A stretch of 64,000 nt of DNA from JBDIVL01 sp039794405 (lineage in GTDB: Bacteria > Planctomycetota > Brocadiia > Brocadiales > Brocadiaceae), in NCBI GenBank assembly GCA_039794405.1, contig JBDIVL010000012.1, forward strand, positions 1 to 64,000, written 5' to 3'. The notes under the pieces are model-generated. The model was not told the DNA's origin. It saw only the letters and a list, made by a program, of their open reading frames with translations, and did no database searches. Shown piece after piece: positions 25,619 through 33,556 of the stretch (the first letter of the stretch is position 1; every line of letters starts with the position of its first letter). The translations under genes and the position numbers were made by a program.

Positions 25619-28324
25619 ATGAAAACACCAAACGCCATTTTTGCCGTATTTACAGTTCTTTTGCTAATATTATCTACCATAGTATCCGTCGCCATCGTAA
25701 GCGAAGGTGCGGATAGTCCGCCAAAAACAACAGTAGTCCAGAAAATACAGAAACTCCAGGTACCTTTTATCGCTAATAAGGGACAGACAGATGAAAGGGT
25801 AAAGTTTTATGCAAACACCTTTACCGGAACTGTGTTCGTAACGGAAGACGGTGAGGTTATTTATTCAATACCTGATTTAAAAAGCACAGAACCGAATAGT
25901 ATTGTTAGCGGTAATCATCGGCCTGTAGAAAAATCCACTCAGCTAAAATATGCAGATCAAGACCAAAGATGCAGGCTAAATATTTTTCATCATATATCAA
26001 ACTTCTTGTACTCATATAACACCTGTTGCCGCTTAAAAAACCCTGGCATCCTGTCAGTAAATAAATCCCAGGACATAGAGGAGAAAGAATTAATATTAAA
26101 AGAGGAGTTTGTAGATGGAGAGATAGGTGAAATTAAGGGAGAAGGAAAATCCACAACAAAAGTAAATTATTTTAAAGGAAATAACCCATCGAAATGGAAG
26201 AGTAATATTTCAACATATGAACTGGCTGATTTCGGAGAAGTTTACAGGGGAATAGGGTTGAAGCTGAGAGCTTACGGAAATAATGTGGAAAAACTGTTTT
26301 TTGTGAGGCCAGAAGTTGATCCAGGGAAAATCAAAATAAGATTGAAGGGGGCAGAAGAGATACAGGTAACAAATACCGGAGAATTGGAAGTAAAAACAAG
26401 ACTTGGACTAGTAAGGTTTACGAAGCCTATGGCATATCAGGAAATTAACGGTAAAAGGTCTGAAGTTGCAGTTGAGTATAACATCCATAGAACGGGTGCC
26501 AGGGGGCAAGCAACCAGCGATTTGGACCTGAATCCAGAAGCTTCCAGACTGGGTTCAGAACTTCCAAATTCAAATATCGAAATCCAAAAACTACCATCCA
26601 CATTCCACGACCCGAAAACTGAATGCATTTATGGTTTCAGAGTCGCTTCCTATGATAAAACAAGGGAACTGATCATCGATCCTCTTCTTGCCTCTACATA
26701 TCTGGGGGGATCAGAAGACGATTACGGTCATTCCCTGGCAATCGATTCTGATGGAAATGTCTATATAACCGGTCAAACAAGATCCTCTAACTTTCCAAAA
26801 GTTACCGGCGCTTATGATACTTCTTATAATCGTGGTGATGGTGATATCTTTGTAGCAAAACTCAATAGTGATTTATCAAGGCTTCTGGTCTCTACCTATT
26901 TGGGAGGATCATCTGGTGACGTTGGGCATTCTCTTGCCTTAGACTCCAGCGGAAACGTTTATATCGCAGGCTGGACTTTTTCGCTGGATTTTCCAACAAA
27001 AAAAGATGCTTACGATACTTCTTACAACGGTGACAACGGGGACGGCTTTGTATCTAAATTGAATCACGATTTAACAAGCCTTCTTGCATCTACCTACCTG
27101 GGGGGATCTCATGATGATTATTGTTTCTCCCTTGCTGTGGACTCCAACGGAAACGCCTATATCACTGGTTCGACTCTTTCATTGAATTTCCCAACAACGA
27201 ATGAAGCGTATAACATTTTTTATAGTTACGGCGGGGATGCCTTTGTATCAAAATTAAATGAAGATTTAACAAGTCTTCTTGCTTCTACATATCTTGGAAG
27301 TTTAGATAATGATACGGGTTATTCCTTAGCTACAGATCTTGATGGGAATATCTATGTGACCGGTGTAACGTATTCACCTTATTTTCCAGTGTCTGGTGGT
27401 GCATACGATACTTCATATGGCGGTGAAAGTGATACCTTTGTATCAAAATTTGATGAAGATTTGACAAACATCCTTGCATCTACATACATAGGGGGGTCAG
27501 ATAAAGAAGGAGGCAATTCTTTAGCTATTGATCAGGAAGGGAATATCTATGTAACTGGCTATACTGAATCAAGGGATTTTCCAACTACTGCAGGCTCATA
27601 CAATTCCTCTCCTGGTGGTTCTTATGATGCATTTATATCGAAACTTAACAAGGATTTAACAAGTCTCCTTGCATCTACCTATTTAGGAGGGTCAGAAGAA
27701 GAAGGCGGCAATTCTTTGGCTGTTAATCAAGAAGGGAACATCTATGTAACAGGTTATACAGAATCATCAAACTTTCCAACCACTACTGGTTCCTATAATA
27801 CTTCTCTTAGCGGCTCGTACGACGGATTCGTATCAAAATTGGATAAAAACCTGACAACCCTCATAGCTTCTACTTTTTTGGGAGGCTCTTCTCAGGACTA
27901 TACGAAATCTATCGCCATAGATCCGACAGGAATTGTATTTATCACCGGCTATACCGAGTCATCAAATTTCCCGGTCACTAAGGCCGCTTATGATAGCTCT
28001 CACAACGGTAGCAACGATGGTATTGTCTCAATGTTTGATAGTGACCTTTCTGTTACAACTATGAAAGTGGGTAGCATATCGGGCTATGTACTGGACACAA
28101 AAAAAACCCCTCTTGAATCTGTAAGAATACAACTTACAGGGAAAACAACTACAACCAAACTGACAACGGATTCTCGTGCAGATGGATTTTTTGAATTTAC
28201 AAACTTAGAGGCGGATACATATATAATTACAGCAACCGGAAATGGATATAAAAAATCCAAACATAAAGTAAAACTTGAAGAGGAAGAAGATAAAAAGATA
28301 GAATTAAAAATGAAGAAAAAATGA
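25619..28324 (+). CDS. Exported seven-repeat SBBP propeller protein
   Basis: A 901-residue protein with a signal anchor at residues 5-30. The N-terminal third matches the domain usually preceding SBBP propellers (FIANKGQTDERVKFYA). Seven repeats of about 65 residues follow from residue 356, each starting with a variant of LLASTYLGGS and containing DGNVYITG and NFP landmarks, enough for a seven-bladed beta-propeller. The C-terminus is a carboxypeptidase-regulatory-like domain ending in a Lys/Glu tail. The ATG at 25619 is favoured by GGAGAG seven bases upstream. Likely a surface protein of unknown ligand. Two stretches, residues 100-150 and 300-335, look inserted and low in conservation. Confidence 0.85.
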   Translation: MKTPNAIFAVFTVLLLILSTIVSVAIVSEGADSPPKTTVVQKIQKLQVPFIANKGQTDERVKFYANTFTGTVFVTEDGEVIYSIPDLKSTEPNSIVSGNHRPVEKSTQLKYADQDQRCRLNIFHHISNFLYSYNTCCRLKNPGILSVNKSQDIEEKELILKEEFVDGEIGEIKGEGKSTTKVNYFKGNNPSKWKSNISTYELADFGEVYRGIGLKLRAYGNNVEKLFFVRPEVDPGKIKIRLKGAEEIQVTNTGELEVKTRLGLVRFTKPMAYQEINGKRSEVAVEYNIHRTGARGQATSDLDLNPEASRLGSELPNSNIEIQKLPSTFHDPKTECIYGFRVASYDKTRELIIDPLLASTYLGGSEDDYGHSLAIDSDGNVYITGQTRSSNFPKVTGAYDTSYNRGDGDIFVAKLNSDLSRLLVSTYLGGSSGDVGHSLALDSSGNVYIAGWTFSLDFPTKKDAYDTSYNGDNGDGFVSKLNHDLTSLLASTYLGGSHDDYCFSLAVDSNGNAYITGSTLSLNFPTTNEAYNIFYSYGGDAFVSKLNEDLTSLLASTYLGSLDNDTGYSLATDLDGNIYVTGVTYSPYFPVSGGAYDTSYGGESDTFVSKFDEDLTNILASTYIGGSDKEGGNSLAIDQEGNIYVTGYTESRDFPTTAGSYNSSPGGSYDAFISKLNKDLTSLLASTYLGGSEEEGGNSLAVNQEGNIYVTGYTESSNFPTTTGSYNTSLSGSYDGFVSKLDKNLTTLIASTFLGGSSQDYTKSIAIDPTGIVFITGYTESSNFPVTKAAYDSSHNGSNDGIVSMFDSDLSVTTMKVGSISGYVLDTKKTPLESVRIQLTGKTTTTKLTTDSRADGFFEFTNLEADTYIITATGNGYKKSKHKVKLEEEEDKKIELKMKKK

Positions 28325-28346
28325 TAAGAATAAAACATGCCATACT

Positions 28347-29375
28347 ATGACGAAAATTGAATATGAAAAAATAGACTCCCTTATTCAGCTTGCCATCCAG
28401 GAGGATATTGGAGAAGGGGATATCACAACAGAAAACATCATTCCGGGCGATTTGATTATAGAAGGAGTTTTTACTGCAAAAGAGAACGGAATTGTTGCCG
28501 GATTGCCCATTGTAGAATACTTTTTCTCAAAACTCGATAAAGATGTTTTTTTAAAGCGGATATCGAAAGAAGGGACCCTTGTTCAAAAGGGTGATACGCT
28601 TGTGACGGTGCATGGCAGCGCGAGAACAATCCTTACCGGCGAGCGAATTGCCTTAAACTTCCTTCAAAGGCTTTCAGGGATTGCGACATTGACAGCACAA
28701 TTTGTCGAACATATAATGCCACTAAAAACTCCCATTATGGATACTAGGAAAACCGTTCCTGGTTGGCGGTATTTGGAAAAATATGCAGTTGCAGCAGGCG
28801 GCGGTGTTAACCACAGAATGGGGCTCTATGACCAGGTACTGGTGAAAGATAATCACCTGGATATTATGAAACAGAAAAACCATAAGGCTAATATCGTTAA
28901 AAAAAGGGGTTCTGAAAGTCACGCCTCTCATATGAAAGACAAAAAATTTCAGAAAACGGAGGGGACACCTCACAATGCCCTTTCCGATAAGAATAGTGGA
29001 GAATCATCCCGGAACGGCGCTTTCCCTCATATCAGTATTATCGAGAACGTCGTGTCCTTGGTAAAACAGAAAATAAAAAGGGACATTTTGATTGAGGTAG
29101 AGACAAGAACACTGGAAGAAGTTATGGATGCCCTTAGGGCAGAAGTAAATATCATATTATTTGATAATATGAACCCCCGGCAATTAAAAGAGGCCGTCAC
29201 GGTGGTGAAAGACTGGAGGTCGGCAAAAAACACACATTGGCCGCTGACAGAAGCATCAGGAAACATAACACTGGAGAATGTGCAGGTTGTAGCCCAGACA
29301 GGTGTAGACAGAATTTCTATTGGCGCTATCACCCACTCGGCAAAAGCCCTCGATATTTCATTAGAAATAATGTAA
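28347..29375 (+). CDS. nadC: Nicotinate-nucleotide pyrophosphorylase (carboxylating) with a large insertion
   Basis: A 342-residue quinolinate phosphoribosyltransferase, making nicotinate mononucleotide, CO2 and pyrophosphate from quinolinate and PRPP in NAD synthesis. Conserved residues are clear: EDIGEGDITT at the N-terminus, GERIALNFLQRLSGIAT, the active-site DTRKTVPG and AGGGVNHRMGL with KDNHL, IEVETRTLEE, and a C-terminal SIGAITHSAKALDISL. Typical length is about 280-290; the excess is a polar stretch of some 55 residues (about 172-228), rich in Lys, Ser and His, just after KDNHL, on a surface loop. All catalytic segments remain, so it should be active. No nadA/nadB nearby. Confidence 0.92.
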   Translation: MTKIEYEKIDSLIQLAIQEDIGEGDITTENIIPGDLIIEGVFTAKENGIVAGLPIVEYFFSKLDKDVFLKRISKEGTLVQKGDTLVTVHGSARTILTGERIALNFLQRLSGIATLTAQFVEHIMPLKTPIMDTRKTVPGWRYLEKYAVAAGGGVNHRMGLYDQVLVKDNHLDIMKQKNHKANIVKKRGSESHASHMKDKKFQKTEGTPHNALSDKNSGESSRNGAFPHISIIENVVSLVKQKIKRDILIEVETRTLEEVMDALRAEVNIILFDNMNPRQLKEAVTVVKDWRSAKNTHWPLTEASGNITLENVQVVAQTGVDRISIGAITHSAKALDISLEIM

Positions 29376-29635
29376 TGTTTTTATGCGTTTTTACGGATTT
29401 TGATTTTACTTGTTCCCTCCTGATAAATCGAGTTTTCAAGTGAATTCAATTCTTGTCTCTCATCATCAATAGCCAGGTAGGACGGGCAATATCTGTCAAA
29501 AAAATCCCAAGGTTCAAAGAAGTTGATGGGTAAATTAGTGGGCCCATCCATTCATCCACCCATTCGCCCGAAAGTTCAATTTTGGCAGGCGAGACCACCC
29601 TACCTCGATGATTCCCAAAAGATTCTATAAAAAAT

Positions 29636-29663
29636 TTGACATTCTCCATGGTTGTGATATAAT
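29636..29663 (+). promoter_or_regulatory. Sigma-70-type promoter, unit 1
   Basis: TTGACA (29636-29641) and TATAAT (29658-29663) with a 16-base spacer, both perfect consensus boxes, about 50 bases before the ATG at 29713. Confidence 0.8.
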
Positions 29664-29712
29664 CCGGCGCAAGTTTACATCCTTTAACCTTATTATGAGG
29701 AGAAATTCTGAC

Positions 29713-30495
29713 ATGAGGAAGTTTGTAATAAGTTGTATGGGTGTTTTTCTGATACTGTGGGGTTTGAATACCGACGCTCCGGCATCCGACCTGAATCATG
29801 GCAAAAAACCAAAGGCCGGCAATATTTTGATGACCAATGTCAAGTCTCTGAATTATGAAGATATTGCAGATGATGAAATTAAACTTAGAATGGTGGTAGA
29901 TAGGGTTACAACCTCATCCGGTGAGTATTATGATGCACAATTCCACGCCGAAGGCAAGCCATTGGAAGACGTTGAAATAGTTCGAATAAAGACACCTAAG
30001 GGTAAGAATATGGTATTGAGAAACCCTGTGGGTCTTTCTTATATGGAAATCGAAGCCTACAATATGAGCATCGGAGATTTCCAGAAGAAATTTCCAGAAG
30101 GAAAATATCAGATTAGCCTTTCCCCTAGAAAATACGGGGATGTAACATATGATATGGCATATGATTTCCCCACAACCCCCGTAGTTACCAGTCCTGCAGA
30201 CAATGCTACAGACGTGTCATTAGCTCCCACCTTTGAATGGGAATCACTGGCTGACGATGACGTTGATGGCCTCCTTTTGATTCTTTTAACACAAGATTTT
30301 TCTGAAAATACTCTCGAACTGATAAGATATTTACCGAAAGAAACGACTTCCTTTTCTGTCCCCGAAGGTTTCCTTGAAGCGGATACGGAATATGAATTAA
30401 ATGTGGTAGCATATAAAGCCTTCGGTGAAAATGCGTATATGACGGGCGTCCGGTATATTTCTTTCACTACAGCTTCAGCCCCTCTTGCGGAGTAA
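29713..30495 (+). CDS. Exported protein with C-terminal Ig/FN3-like domain, tandem copy 1
   Basis: A 260-residue secreted protein, not assigned to a named family. A signal peptide (MRKFVISCMGVFLILWGL) is followed by a beta-rich N-terminal domain (about residues 30-150) and a C-terminal sandwich domain opening with SPADNATDVSLAPTFEW, typical of Ig/FN3-like modules. GAGGAGA nine bases before the ATG and a consensus promoter upstream suggest good expression. An upstream in-frame ATG (29608) would place the signal sequence internally and is rejected. The paralogue at 30975 has an identical N-terminal half but a diverged C-terminal domain. Confidence 0.8.
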   Translation: MRKFVISCMGVFLILWGLNTDAPASDLNHGKKPKAGNILMTNVKSLNYEDIADDEIKLRMVVDRVTTSSGEYYDAQFHAEGKPLEDVEIVRIKTPKGKNMVLRNPVGLSYMEIEAYNMSIGDFQKKFPEGKYQISLSPRKYGDVTYDMAYDFPTTPVVTSPADNATDVSLAPTFEWESLADDDVDGLLLILLTQDFSENTLELIRYLPKETTSFSVPEGFLEADTEYELNVVAYKAFGENAYMTGVRYISFTTASAPLAE

Positions 30496-30620
30496 TAAAT
30501 GCAAGAAACAACAATTTTCTGCGTGTGCATGACTGACTATAATCAAAGGGGAAGGTGTCTTCCAATTCCCTGAAGCAGATAATTGGCAATAACAATTGTA
30601 CAGAGATGCCGGGTTAGCTG

Positions 30621-30660
30621 GGAATAAGGATGTGATACGAGGTATCATCATCCTTATTCC
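30621..30660. terminator. 18-bp-stem hairpin, unit 1
   Basis: GGAATAAGGATG and TGATAC pair with GTATCA and CATCCTTATTCC around GAG, with a single bulged T. There is no T-tract directly after, so it may stabilise the 3' end rather than terminate. Confidence 0.5.
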
Positions 30661-30679
30661 ATTTATGGAGAACGACTCC

Positions 30680-30713
30680 AAAATTGGCGGGAATATCCCA
30701 ATCATTCAATTTT
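30680..30713 (+). terminator. Degraded terminator hairpin, unit 1
   Basis: AAAATTG...CAATTTT outer arms and a GGGA/TCCC inner pair with mismatches; the intact equivalent is at 32013-32052. Confidence 0.45.
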
Positions 30714-30897
30714 GCTTCAGATAAACTCTTCATGTGTGGCATTCGAGATCGACGACAAGTACCGGTTTTTGCCAAAACCATTTCGATCCAATCCTTCATG
30801 TAGAACCCTCATTTGGCAGGAGATGGCTACCCTACCTCGATGATTCCCAACAAATTCTATAAAAACATAGGACTCATTTATCCTATAGAACAAAAAT

Positions 30898-30925
30898 CTG
30901 ACATTCTCCATGGTTGTGATATAAT
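30898..30925 (+). promoter_or_regulatory. Sigma-70-type promoter, unit 2
   Basis: CTGACA (30898-30903) and TATAAT (30920-30925) with a 16-base spacer. The -35 differs by one base from unit 1 (C for T), which may lower strength. Confidence 0.72.
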
Positions 30926-30974
30926 CCAGCGCAAGTTTACATCCTTTAACCTTATTATGAGGAGAAATTCTGAC

Positions 30975-31769
30975 ATGAGGAAGTTTGTAATAAGTTGTAT
31001 GGGTGTTTTTCTGATACTGTGGGGTTTGAATACCGACGCTCCGGCATCCGACCTGAATCATGGCAAAAAACCAAAGGCCGGCAATATTTTGATGACCAAT
31101 GTCAAGTCTCTGAATTATGAAGATATTGCAGATGATGAAATTAAACTTAGAATGGTGGTAGATAGGGTTACAACCTCATCCGGTGAGTATTATGATGCAC
31201 AATTCCACGCCGAAGGCAAGCCATTGGAAGACGTTGAAATAGTTCGAATAAAGACACCTAAGGGTAAGAATATGGTATTGAGAAACCCTGTGGGTCTTTC
31301 TTATATGGAAATCGAAGCCTACAATATGAGCATCGGAGATTTCCAGAAGAAATTTCCAGAAGGAAAATATCAGATTAGCCTTTCCCCTAGAAAATACGGG
31401 GATGTAACATATGATATGGCATATGATTTCCCACCAACTCCCGTAGTTATCAGTCCTGTTGCCGATGCTACAGACGTATCATTAGCTCCCACCTTTGAAT
31501 GGGAATCACTGGCTGATGATGACGTTAATGGCTTCCTTTTGATTCTTACAACACAAGATTCTGCAGAAAATAGTCTCGAATTGATAAGATTTTTACCGAA
31601 AGAAACAACTTCCTTTTCTATCCCCGAAGGTTTCCTTGAAGCAGATACGGAATATGAATTAGATGTGGCAGCGCGTAAAACATTCGGTGAAGACGCATTT
31701 ATAACAAGCGTCCGGTGTATTTTTTTCACTACAGCTTCAGCCCCTCCTCCGGGAAGTTGGGTGCCATAA
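30975..31769 (+). CDS. Exported protein with C-terminal Ig/FN3-like domain, tandem copy 2
   Basis: A 264-residue paralogue of the protein at 29713. Residues 1-152 are identical, including the signal peptide; the C-terminal domain differs at many positions (for example VVISPVADATDVSL) and the end reads APPPGSWVP instead of APLAE. Function unknown. The abrupt change from identity to divergence suggests recent gene conversion of the 5' half, or selection for variation in the exposed domain. A repeat of the 3' end text just after its stop (31786-31825) indicates further small rearrangement. Confidence 0.8.
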   Translation: MRKFVISCMGVFLILWGLNTDAPASDLNHGKKPKAGNILMTNVKSLNYEDIADDEIKLRMVVDRVTTSSGEYYDAQFHAEGKPLEDVEIVRIKTPKGKNMVLRNPVGLSYMEIEAYNMSIGDFQKKFPEGKYQISLSPRKYGDVTYDMAYDFPPTPVVISPVADATDVSLAPTFEWESLADDDVNGFLLILTTQDSAENSLELIRFLPKETTSFSIPEGFLEADTEYELDVAARKTFGEDAFITSVRCIFFTTASAPPPGSWVP

Positions 31770-31953
31770 TATACGTTTGGATGACTTAGTATTTTTTCGC
31801 TACAGCTTCAGCTCCTCTTCCGGGGTGATAAATGCAAGAAATAACATTTTCCGCGTGTACATGACTTGACGGTAATCAGAGGAGAAGGTATCTTTCAATT
31901 CCCCGAAGCAGATAATTGGCAATAACGGTTGTACAGAGATGCCGAGTTAGCTG

Positions 31954-31993
31954 GGAATAAGGATGTGATACGAGGTATCATCATCCTTATTCC
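31954..31993. terminator. 18-bp-stem hairpin, unit 2
   Basis: Same hairpin as at 30621-30660, arms unchanged. Confidence 0.5.
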
Positions 31994-32012
31994 ACTTATG
32001 GAGAACGACCCC

Positions 32013-32052
32013 AAAATTGGAGGATTGGGAATATCCCCAATCCTCCAATTTT
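32013..32052 (+). terminator. Strong hairpin terminator, unit 2
   Basis: AAAATTGGAGGATTGGG pairs perfectly with CCCAATCCTCCAATTTT around AATATC. The A/T-rich outer arm would act as U-tract in both directions. Confidence 0.75.
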
Positions 32053-32180
32053 GCTTCAAAGGAATCAATAATAAAATCCGAGTTATTTAACGCAGAGCCT
32101 GCGGTATTAAAGATCGCAAATAGATAAAACTTTAAACACTATCTTCATTTTTACCGGAATTAAGAGAAAGGGAATGAATT

Positions 32181-32696
32181 ATGAAATGTAGAAGATTACC
32201 GTTATTATTAATGTTGTGTAGCATATCAATAATACTGCTTGGTATGCCGGAACGGTCAGAGGCAGGGAAAAAGGAAAAGGAATTTGTAGGTACATACTTT
32301 ACGCTAGGTGATGAAGATGGAATATCTACACCAGTAATCGTACAAATCAGGAAAGACGGAAGTTACACCACGGTGTTTGGAATACAGAATACTACATTAG
32401 CTGGAATTGTTTTTACCAACGATGTAGGCATATGGGAAAAAAAAGGTAAAAACCAGATTAAAGCGAAAACATTTTCCATATCAGCCTTACCGCCGACTGA
32501 ATCATCCTCCGGAGAAGTGGTGGGTAACTGTATAGCCGATCATACAATAACATTTACTAATAATTTTCAGGAAATCAATTTAACGGTATCCGGTAAGTGT
32601 TACGCGCCTGATGTGAATCCAGTAGATCCAGGCGATGCGCCAGTTACCGCCGAGTTTAGTGGTAGCTTTCAAGGCAAACGGCTTCATATACCTTAA
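32181..32696 (+). CDS. Small exported protein, unrecognised
   Basis: A 171-residue protein with a signal peptide (LPLLLMLCSISIILLGM) and a probable cleavage after SEA. The mature part is beta-rich, with FVGTYFTLGDEDG near the start and an alternating pattern suggesting a small barrel; two cysteines (about 116 and 140) could form a disulfide. Not recognised. The residue pattern loosely recalls lipocalin-like exported proteins, but that is weak. It follows the duplicated genes by 411 bases and is not clearly in their operon. GAGAAAGGGAATGAATT precedes the ATG as a weak ribosome site. Confidence 0.65.
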   Translation: MKCRRLPLLLMLCSISIILLGMPERSEAGKKEKEFVGTYFTLGDEDGISTPVIVQIRKDGSYTTVFGIQNTTLAGIVFTNDVGIWEKKGKNQIKAKTFSISALPPTESSSGEVVGNCIADHTITFTNNFQEINLTVSGKCYAPDVNPVDPGDAPVTAEFSGSFQGKRLHIP

Positions 32697-32811
32697 AGAG
32701 TGAAAAGAAAGAATATTGGGATGATTTTAGTGCAATTGCCCTGCCCCCTTACGGATAATTGTAACTGGCAAACACTTTTTAAAATAGTGAAATAGTGCTG
32801 GATAATCGTAT

Positions 32812-33294
32812 ATGTCTATTGAAAAAATAAAACTTTGCCCAAATTGTGGATCGGAGTATTATGCACATGTTTTGGCATGTGCTGACTGCGGCGTTCCTCT
32901 GATAATGCCGGAAGAGATGGAAAAAGAGGGAAGTAAAAAAACAGACACTGCCGTGCCTCTCAACGAAGAATGGGTTGCGATCAGAGAAGAAGGGAAAGAA
33001 GGCATCCGGGAGTTAGCGGACTTACTTTCAAGAAACGGTATTTTTTGTAAAATTGCATTGGCCCCTGGTTGCAGTACGGGAAAGTGTGGATGCCGATATC
33101 TTCTTTTGACAGCAAAAGGAGATGCCTTTGCCGCACACGATTGTATTGAAGAATTCCATACACAAAAGCATCCTGAAATCAAGACTTCCCAGGAATGGGA
33201 ATCTCAGGGAAGATGCCCTGCTTGCGGTTACCGTGTAAGTCCCGATACGAAAGAATGTCCTGATTGCGGACTGTTGTTAATCAGTGAAAAGTAA
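32812..33294 (+). CDS. Double zinc-ribbon protein
   Basis: A 160-residue cytoplasmic protein with two zinc ribbons, CPNCGSEYYAHVLACADCG near residues 9-27 and CPACGYRVSPDTKECPDCG near residues 135-153. Between them lies a small alpha/beta domain with EEWVAIREEGKEGI and additional cysteines (CSTGKCGCRY near 89-98) that may bind a further metal. The middle resembles a signal-transducing DUF2007-like fold; this is tentative. Function unknown. The stop lies inside a minus-strand YhcG relic, marking the border of the defence island. Confidence 0.65.
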   Translation: MSIEKIKLCPNCGSEYYAHVLACADCGVPLIMPEEMEKEGSKKTDTAVPLNEEWVAIREEGKEGIRELADLLSRNGIFCKIALAPGCSTGKCGCRYLLLTAKGDAFAAHDCIEEFHTQKHPEIKTSQEWESQGRCPACGYRVSPDTKECPDCGLLLISEK

Positions 33295-33381
33295 TCGCTC
33301 AAGTTCCTTTTCTGAGTACTCTTCGCCAAGTTCCAGGAAATCGAAAACAATGATATTTTTCGTCAAACTAACTTCTCGCAC
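33277..33381 (-). pseudogene. YhcG/DUF1016-type nuclease relic
   Basis: A 34-codon minus-strand stretch reads VREVSLTKNIIVFDFLELGE then EYSEKELERLL and stops. The VFDFLELGEEYSEKELE text is the recognisable link segment of DUF1016 (YhcG) PD-(D/E)XK proteins, just before their nuclease domain. Everything else of the roughly 350-residue gene is missing. It lies at the downstream edge of the defence island and overlaps the zinc-ribbon gene end. Confidence 0.55.
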
Positions 33382-33406
33382 CAATGGTGCGAATTTTTCG
33401 TTTTTG

Positions 33407-33556
33407 TTACTGAAATATCTTTTCAGGATTTGAAAATACTTCTACAATTCTGTCTTTATGTTTCTTGTTTGTTTTTATATCTTTCGTAATGGCAAAGATG
33501 TATCTTTGAACATTTCCATTCAGATAGAATTTGTCAATTTGAAAGATTCGCCCCTT
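33407..33556 (-). pseudogene. Out-of-frame C-terminal extension or relic after the SEC-C gene
   Basis: A 49-codon minus-strand frame (KGRIFQIDKFYLNGNVQRYI..., ending NPEKIFQ) overlaps the last 23 bases of the SEC-C gene in another frame. The peptide looks protein-like, and the change of frame coincides with GGGGG and AAAAGGGG runs, so a homopolymer frameshift may have cut 45 residues from the SEC-C protein. Alternatively it is a relic of another gene. Confidence 0.35.

Larger units (their letters stand above)
29581..30720. repeat. Tandem duplication, unit 1
   Basis: This unit carries promoter, secreted-protein gene and downstream hairpins, and is repeated at 30812-32060. The first 455 bases of the two genes are identical, while flanks and the 3' third of the genes differ at many positions. 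Confidence 0.85.
30812..32060. repeat. Tandem duplication, unit 2
   Basis: Second copy of the unit at 29581, beginning TTTGGCAGGAGA and carrying an extra stretch of about 30 bases between CTATAAAAA and the promoter. It ends with a hairpin pair matching unit 1. The distance between equivalent ATGs is 1262 bases. Confidence 0.85.

Noticed and set aside
29446..31061. Minus-strand frames antisense to the duplicated genes
   Set aside because: They appear twice only because the region is duplicated, and cover the promoter and signal-peptide coding sequence in reverse.
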